Shown here piece by piece: positions 10,424 to 21,102 of a stretch of DNA of 64,000 bases. Origin of the DNA: an uncultured Pelagibacteraceae bacterium (lineage in GTDB: Bacteria > Pseudomonadota > Alphaproteobacteria > Pelagibacterales > Pelagibacteraceae). Both the position numbers and the translations under genes were made by a program. The notes below the pieces were generated by a model, which saw only the letters and a list, made by a program, of their open reading frames with translations, did not search any database and was not told where the DNA came from. The stretch covers positions 84,207 to 148,206 of the forward strand of contig CACHRP010000003.1 of the NCBI GenBank assembly GCA_902582315.1, in the 5' to 3' direction. Within the stretch, counting starts at the first letter, position 1, and each line of letters begins with the position of its first letter.

Positions 10424-11781
10424 TTAATTTTCCAGGTTGTTTTACCATCTTTATCTTCAATTAAAATACCTTTGTCTAATAACTCATTTCTAATTTTATC
10501 AGCTAATTCGTAATCTTTTTTATCTCTTGCTTTATTTCTATCTTCAATTTTCTTCAAAATATCATTTTCGGAAAGTTTCAAATTTTGTTTTTTAAAACTA
10601 TCCCACTCTTCTTTTGACTGATCTAAAAGGCCAATAAATTTACATGCAGTTGTAAATATTTCTTTCTCTTCTTGCTTACCTTCTTTAGCTTTATCATAAA
10701 GTTTATGAAGAACAGCAATAAAGCCTGGAGTATTTAGGTCATCATATAAAGGATTTAAATCATCATCTTGAATTAATATTTTTTTATTTACTGGCACATA
10801 GCAATTGTACCATTTGTCTAAAGTTTTCTGGCATTCATCCATTAGTTTTTCATTCCAGTCTAATGGTTGGCTATAATGAGTACTTATTAAAGCTAATCTT
10901 AAAACCTGACCATTATATTTTTTTTTAAAATCGCTTATTTTCAAAATATTTCCCTGTGACTTTGCCATTTTCTCTTTTGACATTGTGATAAAATTGTTAT
11001 GAACCCAATAATTTGCAAATTTTTCAGTTTTATTTGCACACACTGATTGAGCAATTTCATTTTCATGATGAGGAAATATTAGGTCTCTTCCACCTCCATG
11101 AATATCAAAAGTATTACCTAGATATTTTTTAGACATAACAGAACATTCTAAATGCCAACCCGGTCTACCCTTCCCCCAAGGAGATTCCCATGATGGTTCA
11201 TTATCATTTGAGGGTTTCCATAAAACAAAATCTTCGGGATTTTCTTTTTTATCAGATAATTCTACTCTTGATCCTGCAATTAAATCATCAAGATTTTTAT
11301 TTGAAAGTTTTCCATAATCTCTAAAATTTTTAACTTTAAAATAAACGTGTTTTTTATTTTCATATGCAAATTTATTTTTCAATAATTCCTGTATCATGTT
11401 AACCATTAACTCAATATTTTCTGTTGCTTTAGGTTCATGAGTAGGAATTTCACAATTTAAATACTTACAATCATCATGGAATTTTTCAGTAATATTTGAT
11501 GTTAACTCAGATATTGAAATATTTTTTTCTTTTGATGATTGAATAATTTTGTCGTCAATATCTGTAATATTTCTTACATATATTACAGATTTATTTCCAT
11601 ATTTGCATTTTAGAACTTTAAATAGTAAATCAAAGACGACTAAAGGTCTGGCATTTCCAATGTGTGGATCATCATAAACAGTTGGCCCACAAACATACAT
11701 ACCAACTTTTTTTGGATCCATTGGGATAAATTTTTCTTTTTTATTTCCTAAACTATTAGATAAAATAATATCCTTATTCAT
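10420..11781 (-). CDS. cysS: Cysteinyl-tRNA synthetase
   Basis: MYVCGPTVYDDPHIGNARPLVVFD, FPHHENEIAQS, MSKEKMAKSQGN. Confidence 0.98.
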   Translation of the reverse strand: MNKDIILSNSLGNKKEKFIPMDPKKVGMYVCGPTVYDDPHIGNARPLVVFDLLFKVLKCKYGNKSVIYVRNITDIDDKIIQSSKEKNISISELTSNITEKFHDDCKYLNCEIPTHEPKATENIELMVNMIQELLKNKFAYENKKHVYFKVKNFRDYGKLSNKNLDDLIAGSRVELSDKKENPEDFVLWKPSNDNEPSWESPWGKGRPGWHLECSVMSKKYLGNTFDIHGGGRDLIFPHHENEIAQSVCANKTEKFANYWVHNNFITMSKEKMAKSQGNILKISDFKKKYNGQVLRLALISTHYSQPLDWNEKLMDECQKTLDKWYNCYVPVNKKILIQDDDLNPLYDDLNTPGFIAVLHKLYDKAKEGKQEEKEIFTTACKFIGLLDQSKEEWDSFKKQNLKLSENDILKKIEDRNKARDKKDYELADKIRNELLDKGILIEDKDGKTTWKIK

Positions 11782-13440
11782 TTAGTTCCAATTTCTAAAT
11801 CCACTTGTAAGTGGAAATCTTCTGTCTCTACCAAAAGCTTTTGATGTTACTTTTGGCCCAGGTGCAGATTGAAATCTTTTATATTCGGATCTAGCTAGTA
11901 AGTGTGCTGTCTTCTCTACAATTTCTCTTTCAAAACCTTTTGAAATAATCTTTTCAACTGAAATCTCTTTTTCCACGAGGCCTTTTAAAATTTCATCCAA
12001 AATTTCATATTCTGGTAAACTATCTGTATCTTTTTGGTTTTCTCTTAGTTCAGCAGTTGGTGCTTTGGTAATAATATTTTCTGGAATAACTCTTCCTTTG
12101 GGTCCTTTAAATAATTCAGAAAAATTTTCATTTCTCCACCTGCATAATTTAAAAACATCTGTTTTCCAAACATCTTTAATTGGTGCAAAACCACCACACA
12201 TATCACCATATAAAGTTGAATATCCAACGGCATACTCTGATTTATTACCAGTTGCTAATACCATATAACCATAACGGTTTGATAATGCCATAAGTAACAA
12301 ACCTCTTAGTCTTGACTGAATATTTTCCTCTGTAATGCCTGGTGAAAAACTTTTTCCATTAAATTTCCCTAGTGTTTTATCAACTATTTTCATAGCTTCG
12401 TTAATTTCTAAATTTGAAAAATTAATTTTTAAAAGATTTGCGGTATCTTTAGCGTCATTTAAACTATCTTGCCCTGTAAAGTTACTAGGAAGCATAATTG
12501 ATTGAACCATGCTTGGTCCAAATGCATCTGTTGCAATTGCTGCAACAAGAGCGGAGTCAATTCCACCTGATAAACCTAGGACAACTCCAGGAAATTTATT
12601 ATTATTGACATAATCCCTAAGTCCAAGAACCAATGCTTTATATAGTCTCTCAATTTCTGATGAACTTTTAGTTATATTTCCATTTCCTATCCATTTCCCA
12701 TTTTTTCTCTCAAAATCTAAAATTGAAATCTCCTCTTTAAATTCTGCGGAACAAAAAAATTTATTTCCATCGTTATTCAAGGCAAAAGATGTGCCGTCAA
12801 ATATCAGTTCGTCTTGCCCCCCTGTCCTGTTTAAATATATGAGTGGAAGCTTGGTCTCTTTTACTCTTGATAAAGCTATGTGATTTCTTTCAGAACTTTT
12901 TGAAATCGTAAAAGGTGATGCATTTATTGCAATAATTATCTCTGCTCCAGATTTAGATAAATTATCTAAAACTGTTTTTTCCCAAATATCTTCGCAAATA
13001 GGCAATCCAAAATTAATATCTTTTATTTTTACGCAATCTTCTAATTCACCCTCGGAAAATATTCTTTGTTCATCAAAAACTCCAGTATTAGGAAGCTCAT
13101 ATTTATCTTTAATGGCCCCTATTTTACCATTTTCGACTACATATACTGAATTTTTAATTAATGTATTATCTCTTCTAGGTGCGCCAAATATTATTGCTGA
13201 TTTTCCATCATTTGTATTTTCGACAAGTCTTTTTATCTCAACTTCTACTAAATTTAAAAAATCCTCTCTCAAAACTAAATCATCTATTGGATATCCAGAA
13301 ATATAAAGCTCTGGAGCTACCAATAAATCAACATCATTCTTTAATTCAGATCTGATTTTTAATAATTTATCAACATTTCCCGAAACATCTCCAACCAATG
13401 GATTTAATTGAGCCAGTGCAATTTTAATTTTTTTATTCAT
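11782..13440 (-). CDS. nadE: Glutamine-dependent NAD+ synthetase
   Basis: N-terminal nitrilase-like domain (ALAQLNPLVGD, LPICEDIWE) plus GLSGGIDSALVAAIATDAFG. Confidence 0.96.
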   Translation of the reverse strand: MNKKIKIALAQLNPLVGDVSGNVDKLLKIRSELKNDVDLLVAPELYISGYPIDDLVLREDFLNLVEVEIKRLVENTNDGKSAIIFGAPRRDNTLIKNSVYVVENGKIGAIKDKYELPNTGVFDEQRIFSEGELEDCVKIKDINFGLPICEDIWEKTVLDNLSKSGAEIIIAINASPFTISKSSERNHIALSRVKETKLPLIYLNRTGGQDELIFDGTSFALNNDGNKFFCSAEFKEEISILDFERKNGKWIGNGNITKSSSEIERLYKALVLGLRDYVNNNKFPGVVLGLSGGIDSALVAAIATDAFGPSMVQSIMLPSNFTGQDSLNDAKDTANLLKINFSNLEINEAMKIVDKTLGKFNGKSFSPGITEENIQSRLRGLLLMALSNRYGYMVLATGNKSEYAVGYSTLYGDMCGGFAPIKDVWKTDVFKLCRWRNENFSELFKGPKGRVIPENIITKAPTAELRENQKDTDSLPEYEILDEILKGLVEKEISVEKIISKGFEREIVEKTAHLLARSEYKRFQSAPGPKVTSKAFGRDRRFPLTSGFRNWN

Positions 13441-13490
13441 ATTTAAGATATAGTCACTTTAGTTTTATATTGTATAGATAAATAATTATA

Positions 13491-13525
13491 CTTAATAGGC
13501 TCATTTGTTTAAATAAGCTATTAAG
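13491..13525 (-). terminator. Putative imperfect hairpin at the 3' end of the DAHP synthase gene
   Basis: CTTAATAGGCTCATTT-GTTT-AAATAAGCTATTAAG; one bulge and one mismatch; no strong T-run. Includes the TAA stop. Confidence 0.4.
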
Positions 13526-14906
13526 AAGCTGCTTTAATAATATTTTTAGCGTAATTAGAGTTTTTCTTAATTTCATCAGAAATTAAAAATGCCAGTTCAA
13601 TAGATTGATCTGCATTTAATCTTGGGTCACAGTGTGTGTGGTATCTGCTTGACAAATCTTGATCTGAAATATTCTTTGCACCACCTGTGCATTCTGTCAC
13701 ATTTTGTCCTGTCATTTCTATATGAAGGCCTCCTGCATATGTTCCTTCACTTTGATGTACTTGGAATACATTTTTAACTTCATTTAAAACATTGTTAAAT
13801 GGTCTAGTTTTAAAACCAGTTGTAGAAACTAATGTATTACCATGCATAGGATCACAAGACCAAATTACATTTAAACCTTCTTTTTTAATTCCTCTTATAA
13901 GTTTAGGTAGAAACTTCTCTACTTTGTCATGTCCAAATCTAGAGATTAAAGTAATTTTACCTTTTTCGTTATCTGGGTTAATAAGTTCACAAATTTTTGC
14001 TATTTCATCTGCTTTTGAAGTAGGACCACATTTAATTCCTATTGGGTTTTCAATACCTCTGCAAAATTCGACATGGCCGCCATCAATTTGTCTAGTTCTA
14101 TCTCCAATCCATACAAAGTGAGCAGAAGTATCATGGTACTGTCCAGACGTTGAATCTATTCTAGTCATAGCTTCTTCAAATGGTAGTAATAAAGCTTCAT
14201 GTGAAGTCCAAAAGTTTACAGTTTTTAATCTTCTATTAAATTCTGCATTAATACCGCAAGCATCCATGAATGCTAAAGCATCAGCTATTTTGTCTTCTAG
14301 CTCTTTAAATTTTTTAGCTTGAGGACTTTTTTTAATATAACCAAGATTCCATAAATGAACTTTTTTTAAATCAGCAAAACCACCATGACAGAAAGCTCTT
14401 ATTAAGTTTAATGTTGAAGCTGATTGCGAATAAGCTTTAAATAATCTTTTTGGATCAGGTCTTCTTGCTTTTTCAGTAAATTCAATAGCGTTTATATTAT
14501 CTCCAAGATAGCTTGGTAATTCTTTATCACCTTGTTTTTCTGTTGGTGCGCTTCTTGGTTTAGAAAATTGACCAGCAATTCTTCCTAATTTTACAACTGG
14601 TAAAGATGCTGAATAAGTTAATACAAGAGACATTTGTAAAAAGACTTTAAAATAGTCTCTAATATTATCTGGATTAAACTCTGCAAAACTTTCTGCACAA
14701 TCTCCTCCTTGAAGTAAAAAAGCCTTACCGTCAACAACCTCAGCAAGCTGTTTTTTCAAATGAATAGTTTCACCTGCAAATACAAGAGGAGGAAACGATT
14801 TTAGTTTATTTAAAACTAAGTTTAACTCCTTATCATCCTCATATTTTGGGATGTGTTTAACAGGATATTTTCTCCAGCTATTTGTAGTCCATTTTTTCAT
14901 ATTCAA
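13521..14906 (-). CDS. Class II 3-deoxy-7-phosphoheptulonate synthase
   Basis: LLQGGDCAESFAEFNPDNIRDYFKVFLQMS, KLGRIAGQFSKPRS, CDPMHGNT, GGLHIEMTGQNVTECTGG: plant-type DAHP synthase. Start may be the second Met (14900). Confidence 0.97.
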   Translation of the reverse strand: MNMKKWTTNSWRKYPVKHIPKYEDDKELNLVLNKLKSFPPLVFAGETIHLKKQLAEVVDGKAFLLQGGDCAESFAEFNPDNIRDYFKVFLQMSLVLTYSASLPVVKLGRIAGQFSKPRSAPTEKQGDKELPSYLGDNINAIEFTEKARRPDPKRLFKAYSQSASTLNLIRAFCHGGFADLKKVHLWNLGYIKKSPQAKKFKELEDKIADALAFMDACGINAEFNRRLKTVNFWTSHEALLLPFEEAMTRIDSTSGQYHDTSAHFVWIGDRTRQIDGGHVEFCRGIENPIGIKCGPTSKADEIAKICELINPDNEKGKITLISRFGHDKVEKFLPKLIRGIKKEGLNVIWSCDPMHGNTLVSTTGFKTRPFNNVLNEVKNVFQVHQSEGTYAGGLHIEMTGQNVTECTGGAKNISDQDLSSRYHTHCDPRLNADQSIELAFLISDEIKKNSNYAKNIIKAAS

Positions 14907-14936
14907 CTATTAAGTGTTATTACCAGACTTTTCTGA

Positions 14937-15770
14937 TTAATCAATGCTTGTATCTTTTTCCAGCTTATTTAATACGTCATTTCTTATATACCAACCATCA
15001 AATGCCGTAATTTCTCTAAATATTCTTGAGTAATTATTTTTACTCATCAAATCGTCGAGATATTTTTCCAGATTTGTAAAATTATGTTCGATTGTAAAAC
15101 AAATAGGATTATATTTTTTAAATTCAAAACTTTTTAATATTTCATATTCAGACCCCTCAGTATCAATAGAAATGTAAGATGGGCATTTACCTTGAAACTC
15201 TTTTGAAATAAGATCATTAAGTGAAACAGTATTAACAGTGACAACATTACCCTTTTCAATTCTATTATTGGTATTTCCAGGCATTGATAGCCGATCACTT
15301 TCCTTAAAATCTTCTAAAGTTGAAAGGACCCCGACCTCTGAAACAAAAAAATTTAATTTTTCATTACTATTGTTCCAAATACAGTCTGTAACTATTTTTG
15401 TTTTTGGTCTATTTTTAAAAAGAACTTCATGCCACTGAGGGCTTGGTTCACACAATACACCTTTCCAATTAAACTCGCTTTCTAAAAGATAAGTATTTGA
15501 TAATTCTAAACCATCCGTTGCACCGAATTCTAAAAATGTTTTATCGTAGTTGTCTCCCACCATTAGTAAAGCAAATACATCTTGATAAAGTTGTGATTTT
15601 ATTGAGTTATTAATATTTTTAGTTAGGTCGATCATTTTAGACAAAATTTTATTTTTATTAGATTGAAATAAACCTCTTTCATAAACATTTCTCAATAATT
15701 CAAAATGATTTAAATTATTGTTTGAGGCGTGCAAACAAGTATTAAATAAATTATATTTGAAAGTATTCAC
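14937..15770 (-). CDS. FkbM family methyltransferase
   Basis: FLEFGATDGLELSNTYLLE.FNWKGVLCEPSP and YISIDTEGSEYEILKSF motifs. Confidence 0.82.
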   Translation of the reverse strand: MNTFKYNLFNTCLHASNNNLNHFELLRNVYERGLFQSNKNKILSKMIDLTKNINNSIKSQLYQDVFALLMVGDNYDKTFLEFGATDGLELSNTYLLESEFNWKGVLCEPSPQWHEVLFKNRPKTKIVTDCIWNNSNEKLNFFVSEVGVLSTLEDFKESDRLSMPGNTNNRIEKGNVVTVNTVSLNDLISKEFQGKCPSYISIDTEGSEYEILKSFEFKKYNPICFTIEHNFTNLEKYLDDLMSKNNYSRIFREITAFDGWYIRNDVLNKLEKDTSID

Positions 15771-15774
15771 TTAA

Positions 15775-17595
15775 TTATTCAACTGTAACTGACTTAGCAA
15801 GATTTCTTGGTTTATCAATATCGAACCCTTTTTTTAATGCAGTATAATAAGCAAGTTGTTGAAGAGGTAAAGTTGTTAAAAAAGGATAAAGATCTTTTTC
15901 AACTGTGTCTATTTCAATTTTTTTCCAAATATTTTCTGATACTATCTGATCGTCATCTTTGTTTGTTACCAATAAAACTTTTGCTCCTCTAGCAATAACT
16001 TCTTGCATGTTAGAAATAGTTTTTTTGTAATACTGATCTTTAGGTGCTACAACAACTACCGGCATTCCATCCTCGATTAATGCTAATGGTCCATGTTTCA
16101 TCTCTCCAGCAGGATATCCTTCGGCATGTATATATGCTAACTCCTTTAACTTTAATGCTCCCTCTAAAGCAATAGGAAATGAAAATCCTCTTCCTAAAAA
16201 CATTGAACCTTTTGCTTTAGAAAAAGTATTTGAAATTGTCTGTATTTGATTTTCATCAAAAATTGTTTTTTTTACTTTTTCAGATAATAAATCTAAATTT
16301 TTAATTTTTTTATTATAGTCACTTTTCTTAATATTATTTCTTAAATATGAAATTTTTAAACATAACAAATAAATAACCATCATTTGTCCTAAAAAAGCTT
16401 TAGTTGATGCCACACCAATCTCTGGACCGCAATGAATCGGCAAAACAAAATCAGAGTCTCTTGCAATTGAACTTTCTACTACATTTACAATACTACATGT
16501 TTTCATTTTATTTTTTTTGCAAAGATCAAGAGCTGCATATGTGTCTGCTGTTTCACCTGATTGTGAAACAAAAATGTATAAACATTCCTCTTTAAAACGG
16601 TTCTTTCTGTATCTAAACTCAGACGCGATATCAATATCAACATCTAAATTTGTTAATTCCTCAAACCAATATTTTCCAATCAGACAAGAATGAAAAGCAG
16701 TTCCACATCCTATTAATTTAACAGACTTAATATTCTCTTTTTTCCAAGGAAAATTATGTAAATTTATCTCATTATTTATTTTATCAATATATTCGTTTAC
16801 ACAATTTTTTATTGTTAATGGTTGTTCATTAATCTCCTTGGCCATGAAATGTTTGTATTCACCTTTTTCATAATTTTGTTCATTTGTAGAAAGTTGAAGG
16901 ATTTTTTTATTAATTTTATTACCCAAATAATCATAAAAATTAATTTCATCTTTTTTTATTATACAAAATTCACCATCATTTAAGTAAGTTATCTTGTTTG
17001 TCATTGATTTTAGAGCATACGAGTCTGAACCTAAATAATTTTCATTTGGTCCATATCCAACTGCTAGAGGAGATCCTCTTCTCGCTCCAACAATAATATT
17101 TGGCATATCTTTGAAAATTATTCCTAATGCAAAACTTCCATCTAAATCATTTAGTGTTTTAATTATTGCATTGTTTAACTCGTTTGATTTTAGATATTCT
17201 GAAAGAAGATGTACAATAACTTCTGTATCAGTTTCAGACTTAAATTTATGACCTTTGTTAATTAACGATTTCTTCAAAATTACAGAATTTTCTATTATAC
17301 CGTTGTGTACAACCGAAATATTTTCATTTGAATGCGGATGGGCATTTATTGTGCTTGGCATACCATGAGTTGCCCATCTTACATGGCCTATGCCTACCTC
17401 ACCAGAAAGATTAATTTGAGAAATATTTTTTTCTAATACATCTACTCTTCCTAAAGATTTAATTTCATTTATAATTCCGTTATCTATTGTAGCTATGCCA
17501 GCAGAATCGTATCCTCTATATTCAAGTTTTTTAAGCGAATGAAGTATTGATGATGAAACAGGTTTACTACTTGTTATTCCTATTATTCCACACAT
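15775..17595 (-). CDS. glmS: Glutamine-fructose-6-phosphate aminotransferase (isomerizing)
   Basis: MCGIIGI, RGYDSAGIA, GHVRWATHG, SQSGETADT, EGYPAGEMKHGP. Confidence 0.98.
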   Translation of the reverse strand: MCGIIGITSSKPVSSSILHSLKKLEYRGYDSAGIATIDNGIINEIKSLGRVDVLEKNISQINLSGEVGIGHVRWATHGMPSTINAHPHSNENISVVHNGIIENSVILKKSLINKGHKFKSETDTEVIVHLLSEYLKSNELNNAIIKTLNDLDGSFALGIIFKDMPNIIVGARRGSPLAVGYGPNENYLGSDSYALKSMTNKITYLNDGEFCIIKKDEINFYDYLGNKINKKILQLSTNEQNYEKGEYKHFMAKEINEQPLTIKNCVNEYIDKINNEINLHNFPWKKENIKSVKLIGCGTAFHSCLIGKYWFEELTNLDVDIDIASEFRYRKNRFKEECLYIFVSQSGETADTYAALDLCKKNKMKTCSIVNVVESSIARDSDFVLPIHCGPEIGVASTKAFLGQMMVIYLLCLKISYLRNNIKKSDYNKKIKNLDLLSEKVKKTIFDENQIQTISNTFSKAKGSMFLGRGFSFPIALEGALKLKELAYIHAEGYPAGEMKHGPLALIEDGMPVVVVAPKDQYYKKTISNMQEVIARGAKVLLVTNKDDDQIVSENIWKKIEIDTVEKDLYPFLTTLPLQQLAYYTALKKGFDIDKPRNLAKSVTVE

Positions 17596-18209
17596 TATTT
17601 TGTTTTTCTTTTGTAGTTTTTTTTTTCAACTTGATCAGTTCTTGTTAAAGCTAAACTGTTTTTATTAACATTTTTTGTTATAACTGATCCAGCTCCGATA
17701 ATTGCATTCTTTTTTATTTTCAAAGGTGCTACTAGAGACGAGTTTGATCCTATAAAAACGTTATCCTCAATAATTGTTTTGTTTTTATTAATTCCATCGT
17801 AATTACAAGTTATTGTACCTGCTCCAACATTTGTTGATTTACCAATTATACTGTCCCCTATATATGAGAGATGATTCACTTTTGAATGTTTTTTTAATGT
17901 ACTTTTTTTAATTTCTACAAAATTTCCAACCTTTGAATTATTTTCAATTTTAGTCCCTGGCCTTAATCGAGCAAAAGGTCCAATAATTGAACTTGCACCA
18001 ACTGTTGTTCCTTCTAAATGTGAGAATGCCAGAATTTTTACGTTATTTTCTATTCTTACTTTTTTTCCAATAACTACGTAAGGCTCTATAATAACGTTTT
18101 TACCAATTTTAGTATCTTTTGAAAAAAAAACTGTTTCTGGGGCAGTCATTTTAACTCCCCTTTTAATAAATTTTTCTCTGAGCTTAATATTTAAATTAGT
18201 TTGTCTCAT
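17595..18209 (-). CDS. Stand-alone GlmU C-terminal-like acetyltransferase domain (left-handed beta helix)
   Basis: [61 protein letters not shown] match the GlmU acetyltransferase domain; no uridylyltransferase domain. Confidence 0.85.
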   Translation of the reverse strand: MRQTNLNIKLREKFIKRGVKMTAPETVFFSKDTKIGKNVIIEPYVVIGKKVRIENNVKILAFSHLEGTTVGASSIIGPFARLRPGTKIENNSKVGNFVEIKKSTLKKHSKVNHLSYIGDSIIGKSTNVGAGTITCNYDGINKNKTIIEDNVFIGSNSSLVAPLKIKKNAIIGAGSVITKNVNKNSLALTRTDQVEKKNYKRKTK

Positions 18210-18279
18210 TTAGTTTTTTCTTATAATTAAGTATGTATGATGTTTAATTCACAAATTATTTCTTAATAATACTTTTAAA

Positions 18280-18969
18280 ATGAGTCAAAAATATACAATT
18301 CTTTTTGATCTAGATGGCACATTAGTCGATACAGCCCCAGACTTGATGGCTGCACATAATCATGTGATGCAAAAATTTGGTTATAGCACAAGAAGTGTTG
18401 ACGAAATTAGAAACCTTGTAGGTAAAGGAGCCTCTGTTTTAATTGGTAGGTCGATTTGGGGATCCGCAAAAAAAGAGTTTTCAAAAATTACTGATGAAAA
18501 AATTAAAAATGAAATGGTAAAAGAATTTATTAATTTTTATGGGCAAAATTTAGTAATTGAAAGTAAGCTGATAAAGGGAGTTAAAGAGTTTCTTGATTGG
18601 GCAAAATCAAATAATATCTCCATGGCTGTATGTACAAATAAGCAAGAACATCTTGCAATAGATTTATTAAAAAAAATTAACATATATCATTATTTTGAAT
18701 ATGTAGCTGGCGGTAATACATTTGATTATTGTAAGCCCGACCCTAGACATTTAACAAGCATTGTAGAAATAGTTAATGGAAAATTAGATAAATGCTTAAT
18801 GTTTGGTGATAGTGAAAATGATGCTGATGCCGCAAAAGCTGCAAATATTCCAATGGTATTATTAGAAGATGGATATACAGATAAGAAAATAGAGCAAATA
18901 TATCATAATCATTTAATAAAAGATTTCGTTAATGTAGAAAAAATTGTCTCAAAATATTTAAATGTTTGA
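18280..18969 (+). CDS. gph: HAD-family phosphoglycolate phosphatase
   Basis: ILFDLDGTLVDTAPDL, VGKGASVLIGR, CKPDPRHL, MFGDSENDADAAKAANIP. Confidence 0.9.
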   Translation: MSQKYTILFDLDGTLVDTAPDLMAAHNHVMQKFGYSTRSVDEIRNLVGKGASVLIGRSIWGSAKKEFSKITDEKIKNEMVKEFINFYGQNLVIESKLIKGVKEFLDWAKSNNISMAVCTNKQEHLAIDLLKKINIYHYFEYVAGGNTFDYCKPDPRHLTSIVEIVNGKLDKCLMFGDSENDADAAKAANIPMVLLEDGYTDKKIEQIYHNHLIKDFVNVEKIVSKYLNV

Positions 18970-19561
18970 TACAAATTTAATTTTTGCTCTAGTTAGCTTT
19001 TATTTTGTAATGTATGTAACGCCAGGACCAAATAATGCGATGGTTCTTACATCAGGATTAAAGTTTGGTTTTTTTAGAAGTATACCTCATATGACAGGTA
19101 TCACTATTGGCCATGTTACACAGTTAATATTGGTTTGTCTTGGGTTGGGTAAAATTTTCCAAATATATCCAGAAATACAAAGTATTCTAAAAATATTATG
19201 TGCAATATATTTAATATATCTTGGATATAAAATAGTTGGATCATTTAGCAAATTAAACGATGACGATTCAAGACCTCTCAAATTTTACGAGGCTGCTTTA
19301 TTTCAAATAGTTAACCCAAAAGCTTGGACTATATCAAGTATGGCTGCGTCGAGTTTTTTGCCAAAAGATGGGAATTTATTTTTTTCGATTATATTTATAG
19401 CTTCAGTAGCTTTAATCATCTGTCCAATTTCTATTTCACCATGGGCGGCTTTTGGTTCTGGTATTAAAAATTTAGTAAAGAATAATAAAATAAAAGTAAT
19501 AATAGAGTTTTTTTTAGCATTTTTACTTTTAATAACCGCCATATTGATTGTAATTGAGTAA
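18962..19561 (+). CDS. LysE family amino-acid exporter
   Basis: VTPGPNNAMVLTSGLKFGFFRSIPHMTGITIGH and multiple TM segments. Confidence 0.88.
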   Translation: MFDTNLIFALVSFYFVMYVTPGPNNAMVLTSGLKFGFFRSIPHMTGITIGHVTQLILVCLGLGKIFQIYPEIQSILKILCAIYLIYLGYKIVGSFSKLNDDDSRPLKFYEAALFQIVNPKAWTISSMAASSFLPKDGNLFFSIIFIASVALIICPISISPWAAFGSGIKNLVKNNKIKVIIEFFLAFLLLITAILIVIE

Positions 19562-19599
19562 TAAGTCGTTATTACTGTAAAGAAATTTAAGGAGATAAT

Positions 19600-21102
19600 T
19601 TGATAATACATAAAGTAAAAGTTTATCCGTCCAAAAGAGATTGTCCTAAAAAAAAACAATTAGCATGGAAGTTAGCTGAAATTGCAAGTGATAATTCTAA
19701 ATTAAACAAAGATGCAGTTGAAATGGTTATCAATAGACTTATAGACAACGCATCAGTAGCTATTGCATCTTTAAATAGAAAACCAGTTGTATCATCAAGA
19801 GAAATGGCTTTAATGCATCCACGGAAGAGTGGAGCAACATTATTTGGTGTTAATTCTAATCTAAAATACGATTGTGAATGGGCTGCGTGGTCTAACGGGA
19901 CAGCGGTAAGAGAATTAGATTTTCACGATACTTTTTTGGCTGCAGACTATAGCCATCCAGGTGACAATATTCCTCCACTACTAAGTGTTGCTCAACAAAA
20001 AAAAAGAAGTGGTGTAGATCTTTTAAGAGGAATTATTACAGCATACGAAGTCCAAGTAAATCTTGTGAAAGGTATATGTTTACACAAACATAAGGTTGAC
20101 CACATTGCTCACTTAGGACCGAGTGTTGCCGCAGGGATTGGATCAATGCTTAAATTGAATACTGAAACAATTTATCAGGCAATACAGCAGGCGTTACATA
20201 CGACTGTATCAACAAGACAATCAAGAAAAGGTGAAATTTCAAGTTGGAAAGCATTTGCTCCTGCGCACGCAGGTAAGCTTGCTATAGAAGCAGTAGATAG
20301 AGTTATGCGAGGCGAAGGTGCTCCTAGTCCAATTTATGAGGGTGAGGATAGTGTTATTGCAAGAATATTAGATGGTAAAAAAGCTATTTATAAAGTTCCC
20401 TTACCAAAAAAAGGTGAAACAAAAAAAGCTATCCTTGAAACATATACAAAAGAATATTCCGCCGAATATCAGTCTCAGGCTCTAATTGATTTAGCAAAAA
20501 GATTAAAAAATAAAATTTCAAATTTAAATCAAATTAAAAAAATTGATATTTATACAAGTCATCATACTCATTATGTAATAGGAACTGGTGCTAACGACCC
20601 TCAAAAAATGGACCCAAATGCAAGCAGAGAAACATTGGATCATTCAATTATGTATATTTTTGCAGTAGCTCTCGAAGATGGAGATTGGCACCATATTAAA
20701 TCATATACAAAATCAAGAGCAAATAGAAAATCAACAATTAAAATTTGGAAATCGATCACTACTCATGAAGATAAAAAATGGACGAGAAAATATCATGATC
20801 CAAATCCAAAAAATAAATCTTTTGGTGCAAAAGTTGTAATCACATTAAATAATGGAAAAAAAATTGCAGATTCTCTTGAAAGAGCCGATGCTCATCCTTA
20901 TGGTGCAAGACCATTCAAAAGAAAAAACTATATAAATAAATTTTTAACTTTAACTAAAGGTATATTGGACAAAAAAGAAAGCGATAGATTTATTAAAATT
21001 GTTCAAAATCTAAAAAAAATAAAATCGGGTCAACTTGGAAAATTGAATTTAGTTGTTAAAAAAAGTAAATTAAAAAGAAATTTAAAGAAAGCTATATTTT
21101 AA
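19600..21102 (+). CDS. prpD: 2-methylcitrate dehydratase (MmgE/PrpD family)
   Basis: [45 protein letters not shown] start with upstream GGAG; followed by prpB, prpC. Confidence 0.93.
   Translation: MIIHKVKVYPSKRDCPKKKQLAWKLAEIASDNSKLNKDAVEMVINRLIDNASVAIASLNRKPVVSSREMALMHPRKSGATLFGVNSNLKYDCEWAAWSNGTAVRELDFHDTFLAADYSHPGDNIPPLLSVAQQKKRSGVDLLRGIITAYEVQVNLVKGICLHKHKVDHIAHLGPSVAAGIGSMLKLNTETIYQAIQQALHTTVSTRQSRKGEISSWKAFAPAHAGKLAIEAVDRVMRGEGAPSPIYEGEDSVIARILDGKKAIYKVPLPKKGETKKAILETYTKEYSAEYQSQALIDLAKRLKNKISNLNQIKKIDIYTSHHTHYVIGTGANDPQKMDPNASRETLDHSIMYIFAVALEDGDWHHIKSYTKSRANRKSTIKIWKSITTHEDKKWTRKYHDPNPKNKSFGAKVVITLNNGKKIADSLERADAHPYGARPFKRKNYINKFLTLTKGILDKKESDRFIKIVQNLKKIKSGQLGKLNLVVKKSKLKRNLKKAIF

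Noticed and set aside
12045-12268. Overlapping short ORFs inside nadE on both strands
   Set aside because: Out-of-frame or antisense within a conserved gene.
13792-14121. 109-aa plus-strand ORF
   Set aside because: Antisense to DAHP synthase.
19303-19659. 118-aa minus-strand ORF
   Set aside because: Antisense to the LysE-family gene and the start of prpD; no domain recognised.
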